Shown here piece after piece: positions 28,772 to 39,842 of a DNA stretch of 64,000 bases. The translations under genes and the position numbers were made by a program. The stretch is from Kluyveromyces lactis (lineage: Eukaryota > Ascomycota > Saccharomycetes > Saccharomycetales > Saccharomycetaceae): the NCBI RefSeq assembly GCF_000002515.2, contig NC_006042.1, forward strand, positions 62,001 to 126,000, in the 5' to 3' direction. Under the pieces are notes generated by a model. It was not told the origin of the DNA. It did not search any database and was given only the letters and a program-made list of their open reading frames with translations. Numbering within the stretch: the first letter of the stretch is position 1; each line of letters begins with the position of its first letter.

Positions 28772-30442
28772 CTACTTGACAAGGTTATCAGATAGTTTCG
28801 AGCACATGTCTCCGCTATCCAGAAGCTCAACAAAAACTGATTTTTTTCCAGTAACCTCATCAACACAGTAGATGTCACGATCGGTCTGAATGTCAATCTC
28901 AGGTGCTCTAATAAAAGGTTTCCAGTTCCCTGTGTAAGCTTTATGACCAAGGTAAAGTACGATGGTAATTGGAACAGCCATATAATTTTGAAGGAATGAG
29001 ACGACATTCAGCCTACCGTTGGATTCTAAAGGAAACAATGATACCCAAAATTGTACTATCAAAATAATGGCACAAATAAACAACGAGATGTAACTGCCAT
29101 ATACACCACATGGTGATTGATATCCTAATTGGTCTAAAGCTTGATCTTGATCTTTCATTGCCTTTCTGAATCTCAAATGAGACACACAGGTCATACTCCA
29201 AGTAAAGATAGTGGAAAGACCGCTGATTGACAATAACCAAACGAAGACTGTTTCCTGGTCCTTATATTCGGCTATGAATGAAAATAAACCAGTAAATGCT
29301 GAAACGCAAAGACATCTAAACGGCTTACCACTTTCATCCAATTTACAAAAATATTTCATCGCAAATCCTTGTTCAGCTAAGGAATGTAATGTTCTTGAGC
29401 TACTATACATCGCATTGTTTGCGACAGAAATAATAGACAATAGAATAATTGCATTAACAATATGAGGTATTATCCTAACACCATTGGTTGTTAATGCGAC
29501 CACATATGGAGATGCATGGGTCAGTTCTGATCCAGACCCCATCAAATATGGGGAATTAAAGGGCACTAATAATCCAATAATCATCAAAGAAACGCAAAAA
29601 ATGATGGCAATTCGTACAACAACTTGTATTGACGCCCTTTTAATACTTCTTGGCATGTCTTCTGTATTCTGTTCAGCACAACTCAAGGCGACAAACTCGG
29701 TACCACCGGTACTAAAGCAGGCAGTTATCAACGTTGCAGCAATTGACTTGAAAAGCCCCTCATCGTTTCTAAAGAACCCTGGACTATGGAAATATTTGAA
29801 ACCCAAATATCCGCTAGTGCCGACAACACCAGTGTTAACGAAAATACCTAAAATTATGAACCCAAGGATCATAAGCACTTTCAAACAGTTGAAAATGCAA
29901 TCAGCGTCCGCATAACACCTTGCACCAAAGAAATTCACCCCGCATACCAAGGAATAACATAATGCAACAACGATAGAAGGATTGATATTTTCGTTCCAAA
30001 AGTTGATAGTCATAGAAGCGACACATATTTCTAATGGCAAAACGACAGTCCAATTTAGAAAAAATAACCAAGAAATGGTAAAGCCCACAGACGGGTCTAT
30101 GAAACGCTTTCCATAAGATGTAAACCCACCAGGCATACTTGGAAAAGCAACAACAAGCTCACCAACAGTTTGCATGCAACATGTCAACATAATACCAATA
30201 ATTAAGTAACCAACTAAAGTACCACCAACCCCCGCAATAGCAATTGATCTACCGTTCCCCACTAATAAACCGGTCCCAATACCTGTTGCAGTAGACATCA
30301 TGAAAACATGAAACGGTTTAATTGACTGTTTTAACTCATTTTTGGGAAGAGTAACATCAGCTGTAGTATCGATACTGTTCGTTCTTGTGGGATCTGAGAG
30401 GTTGGAAAAAGTTGCAACTTCTTTTAAACATTCTTCAGTCAT
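28772..30442 (-). CDS. Amino-acid permease, YAT family (AGP1/GNP1-like)
   Basis: This is a plasma-membrane amino-acid/H+ symporter of the fungal YAT (APC superfamily) type. The 556-aa protein has a hydrophilic N-terminus of about 45 residues and then about 12 hydrophobic segments. The first helix contains the unwound substrate motif GIGTGLLVGNG at 54-64. Other family blocks are PSMPGGFTSYGKRFIDPSVGFT, CFSTGGTEFVALSCAEQN, GVRIIPHIVNAIILLSIISVAN and WLLSISGLSTIFTW. By eye the closest relatives are Agp1/Gnp1, with Gap1-like features. The C-terminus ends LSDNLVK and lacks the Phe-Trp-Cys palmitoylation end of most YAT permeases. It interrupts the expected MRP51-DED1/DBP1 adjacency, so it is a lineage-specific insertion. 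Substrate is unknown. Confidence 0.88.
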   Translation of the reverse strand: MTEECLKEVATFSNLSDPTRTNSIDTTADVTLPKNELKQSIKPFHVFMMSTATGIGTGLLVGNGRSIAIAGVGGTLVGYLIIGIMLTCCMQTVGELVVAFPSMPGGFTSYGKRFIDPSVGFTISWLFFLNWTVVLPLEICVASMTINFWNENINPSIVVALCYSLVCGVNFFGARCYADADCIFNCLKVLMILGFIILGIFVNTGVVGTSGYLGFKYFHSPGFFRNDEGLFKSIAATLITACFSTGGTEFVALSCAEQNTEDMPRSIKRASIQVVVRIAIIFCVSLMIIGLLVPFNSPYLMGSGSELTHASPYVVALTTNGVRIIPHIVNAIILLSIISVANNAMYSSSRTLHSLAEQGFAMKYFCKLDESGKPFRCLCVSAFTGLFSFIAEYKDQETVFVWLLSISGLSTIFTWSMTCVSHLRFRKAMKDQDQALDQLGYQSPCGVYGSYISLFICAIILIVQFWVSLFPLESNGRLNVVSFLQNYMAVPITIVLYLGHKAYTGNWKPFIRAPEIDIQTDRDIYCVDEVTGKKSVFVELLDSGDMCSKLSDNLVK

Positions 30443-31421
30443 TTTTTAATAATTGACTGTTCAGCGAATTAGTGCTGTGATTGATGAATGTCTATTACTC
30501 AGGATGAAGTGGAGAGTAGCAGGGAACAGGACGCATCCTCGAAAGCTAGTTTTTTTATATAAGAAGTGATAAATCTGACACGCACCCCGCTCCTGGCAGA
30601 TTTAATCATCCATATCCGTTATGAAACTCCTTCTAACACAATTTCTGAATTTTTTAGCATTACAGAGCTGATCTAATACCATAAACTCAATTGAAACCTG
30701 TTGAAATGCACCATTTCCTGAATACTCTTTGACATATCACAACACTTTTTTTTCTCTTAAAGCTTGAAAAAAAACTGTCGCACGTCAGAAACGCTGTTTG
30801 CCTGATATGAAAGTTTAATACGTAAATGATACAAAGTCTACAATGTGTTGTTCAACTCTCAGAGATACCCGCTCAGAGAAAAATACAATAGCCAACTGAT
30901 CCTTCTTCACAATCTAATTAAAAATACGTTAACCTGGAATAACCTGCAATGTAAGCCGATCTTCTAATCGTTAAACATGACTAACTCCCAGGCACGTTAC
31001 ATACAGAGAACTAAACAAAAATGCATCTAGAATAATGAGGGAAAGGAAAAATTTTTCGCACATTAAAACGCAGAGCCCAAAAAGCGTGAAAATTTGTGAA
31101 AAAGAAATGAGTATTTTAACTGGGAAAGAAAAGAAGGAATATAATACAGAAAAAAAAATTGAATTGAAGGAAGAGATACGTTTTAGTAGTTACTTTTGTT
31201 CAGTTCCATCCTTTGTACTGTTTACAGACAGGTTAAATTATTTTGTATTCTATATATAAAAGTTTTCATATACTTTCAGTTCTTACTTACAGTTCTCCAG
31301 ACTTACTTCTCATTAAAGATATACATCTTAAGAAATACTTTCAATCTTATTAGAAGATAGATAGACGGAGAATACGAATCAAGAAGAAGATAAAAGTAAA
31401 GAGACAATAAATTTATTAATC
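30443..31421. promoter_or_regulatory. Divergent promoter permease / DED1
   Basis: About 980 bp, with long A/T tracts. The 150 bp before DED1 are purine-rich (AGAAGATAGATAGACGGAG-like), usual for leaders of strongly expressed yeast genes. A TATATATAAAAG at about 31251-31262 is a strong TATA candidate for DED1. A 74-codon Lys/Glu-rich ATG frame at 31035-31259 ends inside that TATA and I do not call it. Confidence 0.45.
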
Positions 31422-33305
31422 ATGTCTGATATTGCGGAAAACATGTCTAATTTGTCTGTTCAGGACAATGATTCTGGTGCAACTTCAGGTGACAGCAGAC
31501 GTTCTTATGTTCCTCCTCATGTGAGAGGCCAACAAAGAAGTGGTAGCGGTAACTATCGTGGTCGTTCTGATAACTTCGGTGGTAACGAGAGATCCTTCTT
31601 TGGTAACGAAAGAAGAGGCGGTGGATACAGCAGAGGCGGTAGAGGTTCCGTCAACTGGGGTGGTTCCAACTGGGGTGGCAGAAACGACAGTAGAGGTTCT
31701 GGCGGTTACGGTGGTGGTAACTCATCTGGTAGATGGATCGACGGTAAGCACGTCCCAGCTGCCAAGAACGCTAACTTGGAATTAGAGTTGTTCGGTGTTG
31801 CTGAGGACAAGAGTTTCCAATCCTCTGGTATCAACTTCGATAACTACGACGATATTCCAGTCGAAGCCTCTGGTAATGATGTTCCAGAACCAATCAGTGA
31901 ATTCCACTCTCCTCCATTGGATCCTTTGTTATTGGACAATATTAAGTTGGCCAGATTCACCAAGCCAACTCCAGTTCAAAAATACTCTGTTCCAATCGTC
32001 GCTGCTGGTAGAGATTTAATGGCTTGTGCTCAAACTGGTTCCGGTAAGACTGGTGGTTTCTTGTTCCCAGTTCTGTCTGAATCATTCTCCAGTGGTCCAG
32101 CCTCAACCCCAGAAGCTGCCGGTAACTCTTACATCAAGAAGGTTTACCCAACCGCCGTGATCTTGGCCCCAACCAGAGAATTGGCTACTCAAATTTACGA
32201 TGAAGCTAAAAAGTTCACTTACAGATCGTGGGTTAAACCTATGGTCGTTTACGGTGGTGCCAGTATCGACAACCAAATTAAACAAATGAGATACGGTTGC
32301 AACTTGTTGGTTGCCACTCCAGGTCGTTTGACTGATTTATTGGAACGTCGTTACATCTCTCTTGCCAACGTTAAGTACTTGGTTTTGGATGAAGCTGATA
32401 GAATGTTGGATATGGGTTTCGAACCTCAAATCAGGAGAATTGTGGAAGGTTCTGACATGCCATCTGTTGATAACAGACAAACATTAATGTTTTCCGCCAC
32501 TTTCCCAAGTGAAATCCAACATTTGGCTTCCGATTTCTTGAAGGACTACGTTTTCTTGTCCGTTGGTAGAGTTGGTTCTACATCCGAAAATATTACCCAA
32601 AAGATTCTTTACGTTGAAGACTTCGACAAGAACGATACTTTGTTGGACTTGTTGGCCGCTAGTAATGAAGGTTTGACCTTGATTTTCGTTGAAACTAAGA
32701 GAGCCGCAGATTCCTTGACTGACTTCTTGATCATGGAAGGTTTCAAGGCTACTGCTATCCATGGTGACCGTACACAAGGTGAACGTGAACGTGCGTTGTC
32801 TGCTTTCAAGACCGGTAGAGCTACTATCTTGGTTGCTACCGCTGTCGCTGCTAGAGGTTTGGATATTCCAAACGTTACTCATGTTATCAACTTTGACTTG
32901 CCAAATGATATCGATGATTACGTCCACAGAATTGGTAGAACTGGTCGTGCCGGTAACACCGGTGTTGCTACTACCTTCTTTAACCGTGGTAACAAGAATG
33001 TCGCTAAGGAATTGGTTAGTTTGTTGAGTGAAGCTAATCAAGAGGTTCCATCCTTCTTGACCACCATCATGAGAGAAGCTTCTAGCGGCAGAGGCGGTGC
33101 CAGAGGTGGCCGTGGTGGTTACAACCGTGGCAACAGCACCAGAGATTTCCGTCGCGGTGGCGCCCCCTCTGGTGGCTTCAGCAGCGGTGGCGGTTCCAGC
33201 GGCGGCTGGGGTAACGGTGGCGGCTCCAGCGGTGGCTGGGGTAACTCTTCCGGTAACTGGGGTAACTCTTCTAACTCCTCAAACTCTAACTCTGGTTGGT
33301 GGTAA
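31422..33305 (+). CDS. DED1: DEAD-box RNA helicase Ded1
   Basis: Ded1 is an ATP-dependent RNA helicase that helps the scanning 43S ribosome through 5'UTR structure and forms stress-linked condensates. The 627-aa protein has an N-terminal arm with the conserved SYVPPHVRG and Arg/Gly-rich repeats. The helicase core follows: Q motif with [13 protein letters not shown], motif I AQTGSGKT 203-210, Ia [13 protein letters not shown], motif II DEAD 323-326, motif III SAT 358-360, V ARGLD and [11 protein letters not shown] Gly/Ser/Arg-rich tail ends in two Trp. Codon use is strongly biased to preferred codons, indicating high expression. S. cerevisiae has the WGD pair DED1/DBP1; this is the single ancestor-type gene. 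Confidence 0.98.
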   Translation: MSDIAENMSNLSVQDNDSGATSGDSRRSYVPPHVRGQQRSGSGNYRGRSDNFGGNERSFFGNERRGGGYSRGGRGSVNWGGSNWGGRNDSRGSGGYGGGNSSGRWIDGKHVPAAKNANLELELFGVAEDKSFQSSGINFDNYDDIPVEASGNDVPEPISEFHSPPLDPLLLDNIKLARFTKPTPVQKYSVPIVAAGRDLMACAQTGSGKTGGFLFPVLSESFSSGPASTPEAAGNSYIKKVYPTAVILAPTRELATQIYDEAKKFTYRSWVKPMVVYGGASIDNQIKQMRYGCNLLVATPGRLTDLLERRYISLANVKYLVLDEADRMLDMGFEPQIRRIVEGSDMPSVDNRQTLMFSATFPSEIQHLASDFLKDYVFLSVGRVGSTSENITQKILYVEDFDKNDTLLDLLAASNEGLTLIFVETKRAADSLTDFLIMEGFKATAIHGDRTQGERERALSAFKTGRATILVATAVAARGLDIPNVTHVINFDLPNDIDDYVHRIGRTGRAGNTGVATTFFNRGNKNVAKELVSLLSEANQEVPSFLTTIMREASSGRGGARGGRGGYNRGNSTRDFRRGGAPSGGFSSGGGSSGGWGNGGGSSGGWGNSSGNWGNSSNSSNSNSGWW

Positions 33306-34165
33306 ATCATCACATTCAAAGCTTATTTTCCTATCATCTTTTTGAAAATATATTTTTGATCGCTGAGTACGCACTCATTTTTTTTAATTAATCCTCAGCA
33401 TCTGCTTTTTCCTTTATTGCTTTGAATTATTTGGTGTTTTCTCTTTTATTGTTTTCACAACCGTATTATGCAATTGTACACTAGTATTACGTTCTGGTTT
33501 TCAGAGATTTGTTTCTCTTAGAAGGTCGAAACCTGAAACTCATTTTTTTCCAATATTTTATTATATTCACCCCGATTGACATTTGCTTGTGTATTCTGAT
33601 GGAATAATGTTGATCATTACCATTCCGAGAATATTCATGATAGAAAATGGTTTTTATCCTATTTCATCCATAACTGAAACTTATTTCACATCAAACTCAT
33701 TTTTGTTACTATTATTTATCATGGATTTGAATTCATTCAACTTTTTTTTATTGTTTTAACGCATAACTATAGAGTGATACGTTTGTGTTTCGTTGTCGCT
33801 TGTAATCACTTGGTATTCATTAATATTCTTTCTTACCAAAACTATACTTTCCCGTTTTCGACAACGACACACAAGGCTCTATGAATGGATTATATTGTAT
33901 TTTGTGTCAATTTTTCCGTTTTTCCTTTTTAAATTGTATATGCAAGCAATGGTAGAATTGTATAATAGATCATGTTTATAGATAAAACACTGAATAAGGC
34001 TTTACTAATTATAACTTTTTTGTTTCTTAAATTACTTAAAATGAAATACTATTCAAATAGATGAGATACTTGATATTAAAATATATCCCGTTAATGTTCA
34101 CACGTTGGTATCATGCTTGTCAACATAGTTCAATGGCAGTAACCATAAATGTGGGATGCAATAAG
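33306..34165. other. Convergent 3' intergenic region DED1 / TFB2
   Basis: An unusually long convergent gap (860 bp), very AT-rich with many T-runs. I find no protein-like frame (one 62-codon frame at 33793-33981 is mostly hydrophobic chance), no tRNA promoter boxes and no obvious structured RNA. It may be a long 3'UTR or carry an unrecognised ncRNA. Confidence 0.4.
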
Positions 34166-35656
34166 CTACTTATCAAAATTTCTTCTGTGGAAGTCTAGCA
34201 CCTGTGAATTGCCTTCAGTTGACACAAAGAACATCTTCTTCTTCTCGTTTTGCCAGAGTAGTACACCAATATCCTTTGCATAATCTGCTACAGTTTGGTA
34301 TTCTTGGTAGGACTCGAAATCTGTGTATAGATATCCATCGTAACTTATGATTCTATCCAACTCAAGTTGCCACAATCGTATTTGGTCAACAACGGTTGGA
34401 GGTAAAACCTGAAGGGTCTCCTTCACGGTGGGGTCTAACTCTAATTTTTTACTCAAATTCTCTTCTGCCAATCGCCTCATTCTCGGGTGAGCATGAGTTT
34501 CAAGGTATGCTATAATTTGTTCTGCAGTAATACCATTCAATAAAGCATTTCTTACAGATTCTCTCGTAAGCTGTCCAGTCACCATATTCGCAAATCTTGA
34601 TTTTAGATGGACAAATAGCGATAGAATAGCAATTTGCAATGGGGAGTTAGAATATGAATATAGTTTGAAGTTAGTCTCTATAATCAAGGCACCGTCTTGA
34701 GTTCGCTCTGTAGTTTCATCTTGTCCACTGTCTCCTTCTACAGCTGTTGTTTCATTAGCTTTATTTAACACGCTGTCTAGAGCGACTGAGGCACTTCTGA
34801 ATGCTTTTGTGTCGGACGTCAACAACGTGGCTAATCTGGTAGGATAAAACTTTGCATAATCCGATTGATTTTGATAGATTAATCCGTAATCTCTCATATC
34901 CTGTAACATTGTTCTCTGCGTATTACTTAGTTGATCGCACTTATACGCCTTCCCTAGCTGTAATGCACCTAGCATGAAAATGAAATTTAGAACATCCACG
35001 GGATCCATCTGTAAACTTTCTGCCATCTTCAAATATTGAAGAAGAAGAGTCCACATCTGTGCATTGACATCTTGCAAGAGAAATTGGAAACCTTGGTTAG
35101 TAATTTTGAGTTCGCCATATTCTGCCTCTTCCATTAGACCACTATGCTGCAATAAGTCTAGAACCTTTCCACCAGGAGTGTTTGTATTCGGTGTTCCCAC
35201 CATGTAATGCAAGATTGTTTCCCACTTTTCTGCACTATACTGGTCCAAAGTAGCTGTAGATACGGGATTGGTATCATCATCCGCAACATCACCAAAAGAG
35301 TTATTGATTTCACCACCAGTTAATACATTTTTGAAAGATTTCTTGAAAATTGGATTCAAACGAATCAATAGAGGTTGTTTACTCTCACCTTCTATTATAA
35401 GATTCAAGGATTTCATCGATTTAATAGAGTATTGTAACTGGTATTTCGCATCTGGCTTGACCCATTTATCTAAATCTCTAAGCGAGACATCGTGGTCCTG
35501 AAACAGCATCGACATAATGAAGAATTTTGCCATGGGAGAAAGCAATCTATAAATTGCCAAACATGTCGCTGGAGACTCATATAATCTTGATTGGACTTGC
35601 TCTGGAAGACCTTCTAGGTAGTCATTAACGGTGGTCTTGAAAAGATTCAGACTCAT
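34166..35656 (-). CDS. TFB2: TFIIH core subunit Tfb2 (p52)
   Basis: Tfb2 belongs to the TFIIH core. It binds and stimulates the Ssl2/XPB translocase and pairs with Tfb5, in Pol II initiation and nucleotide-excision repair. The product is 496 aa (S. cerevisiae 513). It starts MSLNLFKTTVNDYLEGLPEQV, typical of the family. Conserved blocks include KWETILHYMVG, LLQHSGLMEEAE, GFQFLLQDVNAQMWTLLLQYLK and the C-terminal VVDQIRLWQLELDRI ... DGYLYTDF, the XPB/Tfb5-binding end. It is divergent from RET1. Confidence 0.95.
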   Translation of the reverse strand: MSLNLFKTTVNDYLEGLPEQVQSRLYESPATCLAIYRLLSPMAKFFIMSMLFQDHDVSLRDLDKWVKPDAKYQLQYSIKSMKSLNLIIEGESKQPLLIRLNPIFKKSFKNVLTGGEINNSFGDVADDDTNPVSTATLDQYSAEKWETILHYMVGTPNTNTPGGKVLDLLQHSGLMEEAEYGELKITNQGFQFLLQDVNAQMWTLLLQYLKMAESLQMDPVDVLNFIFMLGALQLGKAYKCDQLSNTQRTMLQDMRDYGLIYQNQSDYAKFYPTRLATLLTSDTKAFRSASVALDSVLNKANETTAVEGDSGQDETTERTQDGALIIETNFKLYSYSNSPLQIAILSLFVHLKSRFANMVTGQLTRESVRNALLNGITAEQIIAYLETHAHPRMRRLAEENLSKKLELDPTVKETLQVLPPTVVDQIRLWQLELDRIISYDGYLYTDFESYQEYQTVADYAKDIGVLLWQNEKKKMFFVSTEGNSQVLDFHRRNFDK

Positions 35657-36330
35657 AGTATTGAAAATATGCAGCTCAAGGCCTCTTGAAATAGCAAGAG
35701 ATTAGAACCAAGTGAGGAGATCAACAATTTGGTCACGTCAATCGATAATGTTATTTCAGCCTAATACGATTTGCTGCATTCGAACGATGCAATGCATCCA
35801 TGATATCCGATTTGGAAAAGCTCATCTGAATCAATAGTACTTAAGGTTGATACCATGTCAAATCCAGACATTCGCATATTGAAAGTAAAATATATGTCAC
35901 GTGTATATATATCATGTAACACGAAGAAATGTATCTTGCACGTGACTGAAAATTTGTTGATGACAGAAGAAATTTCTTTTCACTCTGTCAGATCAATTTT
36001 GGAAAATGAAAAAGATCAAATCAAGCTCATCTCGAATTTGAAATAATCGAAATACGCCAATGATTAATGTAGATGAGCTCTGTCAATATTGATGGAAACA
36101 AAGAGAAGTGCATTTATTGGCAGTTAGTGACTGTACTGATTTGCTGACCTCAACAAAGATTTGATTAAGTGAAATTTACTGGTTGGCTCCTTCTTTTTTC
36201 ACTTTCAGTAGAGTAGCTTTGTTTGGTCTTTTTGCCTCTTTTCTAGATATTTTGTTTGATTAACTGTTTGGAACACTAATTAAGTTTGGAAAGGGTAGCT
36301 TTCAAATATCCTGATTGAATATTCTCTAAA
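35657..36330. promoter_or_regulatory. TFB2 / RET1 divergent promoter with PAC cores
   Basis: Three copies of the PAC core GATGAGCT occur: 35819-35826 and 36024-36031 (minus sense) and 36072-36079 (plus sense, about 250 bp before the RET1 ATG). Two CACGTG E-boxes lie at 35898-35903 and 35939-35944. PAC was named for promoters of RNA polymerase A and C subunit genes, and RET1 is such a gene. A 63-codon ATG frame (35855-36046) covers both E-boxes and is probably chance. Confidence 0.6.
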
Positions 36331-39300
36331 ATGAACCACACTGACTCCCATAATCCTGATGGCTATGAAAAAGATGAAGCGTTCGATGCTCTTTTGAAAC
36401 CCGTCTTCAAAGGTAAAAAGCTGACTGACGAGATCAACACTGCCGAAGATAAATGGAATCTTTTGCCTGCCTTTTTAAAGGTGAAAGGGTTAGTAAAGCA
36501 GCATTTGGACTCTTTTAATTACTTTGTGGATGTTGATTTGAAGAAGATCATCAAAGCTAATGAGGTTATATTATCTGATGTCGATCCAGAGTTTTACTTG
36601 AAGTACATTGACATTAGAGTAGGATACAAACATAACGGCAACAAAGCTATTATGACCCCACCACATGAATGTAGATTACGAGACATGACATACAGTACTC
36701 CTATCTTTGTTGATATTGAATACACCAGAGGAAGATCAATTGTGTTGCATAGAGATGTGGAGATCGGTAGAATGCCCATAATGTTGAGATCAAACAAATG
36801 TATATTAGATGGTGCAGCAGAAAATGATATGGCCAAATTAAATGAATGTCCCTTAGATCCAGGTGGATATTTCATTGTTAATGGTACTGAAAAAGTCATC
36901 TTAGTTCAAGAACAATTATCTAAGAATCGTATCATTGTGGAAGCAGATGAGAAGAAAAACATCGTACAAGCTTCTGTTACATCTTCCACCCACGAAAGAA
37001 AATCTAAGACTTACGTAGTCACCAAGAATGATAAAATATACTTAAAACATAACTCTATCGCAGAAGAGGTTCCAATTGTAGTTGTTTTGAAGGCTTGTGG
37101 TGTTGTATCTGATTTAGAAATCATGCAGTTAGTTTGTGGTAATGATAGCAGTTATCAAGATATCTTCGCGGTGAATCTCGAAGAAGCTGCCGAACTAAAA
37201 ATATACACGCAACAACAAGCCTTAGAATTCATTGGTACTAAAGTTAAAACTGTCAGAAGACAGAAACTTTCCATCTTGCAAGAAGGTATCGAGGCCATCG
37301 CTACGACAGTCATTGCTCATCTGACAGTGGAAGCTTTAGACTTTAGAGAAAAAGCATTATACATTGCAATGATGACTCGTAGAGTCGTAATGGCTATAGA
37401 TAACCCAAAGATGGTTGATGACAGAGATTATGTTGGTAACAAGCGTTTAGAATTGGCTGGTCAATTGATGTCATTGTTATTTGAAGATTTATTCAAAAAG
37501 TTCAATAATGATTTCAAGGCAAACATCGATAAAGTCTTAAAGAAACCAAATCGTGCTGAAATGTATGATGCCTTACTAACCATTAACGTACATTCCAACA
37601 ACATTACTACAGGTATGAATCGTGCAATTTCAACTGGTAACTGGTCTTTGAAACGTTTCAAGATGGAAAGAGCAGGTGTTACACATGTCTTATCCAGACT
37701 TTCTTATATTTCAGCATTAGGTATGATGACAAGAATATCCTCTCAATTTGAGAAATCTAGAAAAGTTTCAGGTCCTAGAGCCCTACAACCTTCTCAATTT
37801 GGTATGTTATGTACCTCAGATACTCCAGAAGGTGAGGCCTGTGGTTTGGTTAAAAATTTGGCATTAATGACCCATATCACCACCGATGATGAAGAAGAGC
37901 CTATAAAGAGGATTTGTTACTTGTTGGGTGTGGAAGACATAAGTTTAATTGACAGTGCTTCAATTCATTTAAATTATGGTGTCTACTTAAACGGTACAAT
38001 CATAGGGACAACTAGATTTCCTACAAAGTTTGTGTCTCAATTCAGATGTTTAAGAAGAACTGGTAGAGCGTCAGAGTTCATCTCTATATATACCAATACA
38101 CATCAAAAAGCAGTTCATATTGCTACTGATGGAGGAAGAATCTGTAGGCCGTTGATAATTGTTTCGAACGGGCAGTCTTCTGTTACTGCAGACCATTTAA
38201 GATCTCTTCTGGCTGGAAAATTACAATTCGATGATTTCTTAAAACTGGGTTTAGTCGAGTATCTCGACGTTAATGAAGAAAACGACTCGTTCATTGCATT
38301 ATATGAAAAAGATCTATCTGAGAATATTACGCATCTAGAAATTGAATCATTTACTGTCTTAGGTGCAGTTGCTGGTTTGATTCCATATCCTCACCATAAT
38401 CAGTCTCCACGTAACACTTATCAATGTGCGATGGGTAAGCAGGCTATTGGTGCAATTGCATACAATCAATTCAAAAGAATTGACACCTTATTGTATCTAA
38501 TGATATACCCTCAACAGCCTATGGTGAAAACCAAAACGATTGAATTGATCGATTACGATAAACTTCCGGCAGGTCAAAATGCTACGGTGGCAGTTATGTC
38601 CTACTCCGGTTATGATATCGAGGATGCGTTAGTTTTAAATAAAGCGTCCATTGACAGAGGTTTTGGACGTTGTGAAACTCGTCGTAAGAACACCACCGTG
38701 TTGAAGAGATATCCAAATCATACTCAGGATATTATTGGTGGTATGAGAGTTGATGAAAATGGTGAGCCTATATGGCAACACCAAGCATTAGGCCCTGATG
38801 GGCTAGGTGAAGTTGGAATGAAGGTTGAAAGTGGACAAATTTATGTCAATAAATCTGTTCCAACTAATGCGTCGGATAGCATTCTAACTCAAACACAAGC
38901 TCAGTACAAGGAGACTCCAGTGGTATATAGAGCTCCAGAACCTTCTCATATTGATCAAGTTATGATGTCAGTTTCTGATAATGACCAGGCTTTGATCAAA
39001 GTTCTATTGAGACAAAACAGAAGACCTGAATTGGGTGATAAATTCTCATCGAGACATGGTCAAAAGGGTGTCTGTGGTATCATCGTAAAACAAGAAGATC
39101 TTCCTTTCAACGATCAAGGTGTAGTACCAGATATTATCATGAACCCACATGGTTTCCCATCTCGTATGACCGTTGGAAAAATGATTGAGTTGATATCAGG
39201 TAAAGCTGGTGTCTTGAATGGTACCCTTGAATACGGTACCTGTTTCGGTGGATCTAAGTTAGAAGACATGTCAAAGATTTTAGTCGATAATGGTTTCAAC

Positions 39301-39759
39301 TATTCCGGTAAGGACATGCTTTATTCTGGTATTACTGGTGAATGTTTACAAGCTTACATTTTCTTTGGTCCAATCTACTATCAAAAGTTGAAGCATATGG
39401 TTCTTGACAAAATGCACGCAAGAGCCAGAGGTCCAAGGGCAGTGTTAACGCGTCAACCAACAGAAGGTAGATCTAGAGATGGTGGTCTAAGATTGGGTGA
39501 AATGGAACGTGACTGTGTTATCGCATACGGTGCTTCACAACTATTGTTGGAAAGATTAATGTTAAGTTCTGATGCCTTTGAAGTCGATGTTTGTGAAAAA
39601 TGTGGTTTGATGGGTTATAGTGGATGGTGTACAAGCTGTAAAACCGCTGAACATGTTGTCAAAATGACTATTCCTTATGCAGCCAAACTTTTATTCCAGG
39701 AATTGCTTGCGATGAACATTGCACCAAGATTGAAATTAGGCGATGTCTTTGAAGCTTGA
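36331..39759 (+). CDS. RET1: RNA polymerase III second-largest subunit
   Basis: This is the C128 subunit of Pol III, forming half of the active-site cleft for tRNA, 5S and U6 synthesis; S. cerevisiae mutants affect termination. The product is 1142 aa (S. cerevisiae 1149) with the full beta-subunit architecture. Landmarks are the RSNKCIL lobe region, [32 protein letters not shown], the hybrid-binding domain with [29 protein letters not shown], and the clamp anchor with [13 protein letters not shown]-terminal zinc ribbon has Cys1088, Cys1091, Cys1100 and Cys1103. The frame is uninterrupted. Confidence 0.98.
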   Translation: MNHTDSHNPDGYEKDEAFDALLKPVFKGKKLTDEINTAEDKWNLLPAFLKVKGLVKQHLDSFNYFVDVDLKKIIKANEVILSDVDPEFYLKYIDIRVGYKHNGNKAIMTPPHECRLRDMTYSTPIFVDIEYTRGRSIVLHRDVEIGRMPIMLRSNKCILDGAAENDMAKLNECPLDPGGYFIVNGTEKVILVQEQLSKNRIIVEADEKKNIVQASVTSSTHERKSKTYVVTKNDKIYLKHNSIAEEVPIVVVLKACGVVSDLEIMQLVCGNDSSYQDIFAVNLEEAAELKIYTQQQALEFIGTKVKTVRRQKLSILQEGIEAIATTVIAHLTVEALDFREKALYIAMMTRRVVMAIDNPKMVDDRDYVGNKRLELAGQLMSLLFEDLFKKFNNDFKANIDKVLKKPNRAEMYDALLTINVHSNNITTGMNRAISTGNWSLKRFKMERAGVTHVLSRLSYISALGMMTRISSQFEKSRKVSGPRALQPSQFGMLCTSDTPEGEACGLVKNLALMTHITTDDEEEPIKRICYLLGVEDISLIDSASIHLNYGVYLNGTIIGTTRFPTKFVSQFRCLRRTGRASEFISIYTNTHQKAVHIATDGGRICRPLIIVSNGQSSVTADHLRSLLAGKLQFDDFLKLGLVEYLDVNEENDSFIALYEKDLSENITHLEIESFTVLGAVAGLIPYPHHNQSPRNTYQCAMGKQAIGAIAYNQFKRIDTLLYLMIYPQQPMVKTKTIELIDYDKLPAGQNATVAVMSYSGYDIEDALVLNKASIDRGFGRCETRRKNTTVLKRYPNHTQDIIGGMRVDENGEPIWQHQALGPDGLGEVGMKVESGQIYVNKSVPTNASDSILTQTQAQYKETPVVYRAPEPSHIDQVMMSVSDNDQALIKVLLRQNRRPELGDKFSSRHGQKGVCGIIVKQEDLPFNDQGVVPDIIMNPHGFPSRMTVGKMIELISGKAGVLNGTLEYGTCFGGSKLEDMSKILVDNGFNYSGKDMLYSGITGECLQAYIFFGPIYYQKLKHMVLDKMHARARGPRAVLTRQPTEGRSRDGGLRLGEMERDCVIAYGASQLLLERLMLSSDAFEVDVCEKCGLMGYSGWCTSCKTAEHVVKMTIPYAAKLLFQELLAMNIAPRLKLGDVFEA

Positions 39760-39842
39760 CTGTAAGCATTTTCTGACGATTCTAGTAGTAACATTATTTA
39801 TTCAGTATTACTTATAAAGCATCATTTTCACTTGAATTTTCA

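Noticed and set aside
31035-31259. 74-codon Lys/Glu-rich ATG frame upstream of DED1
   Set aside because: Runs into the candidate TATA element; composition follows the A-rich promoter.
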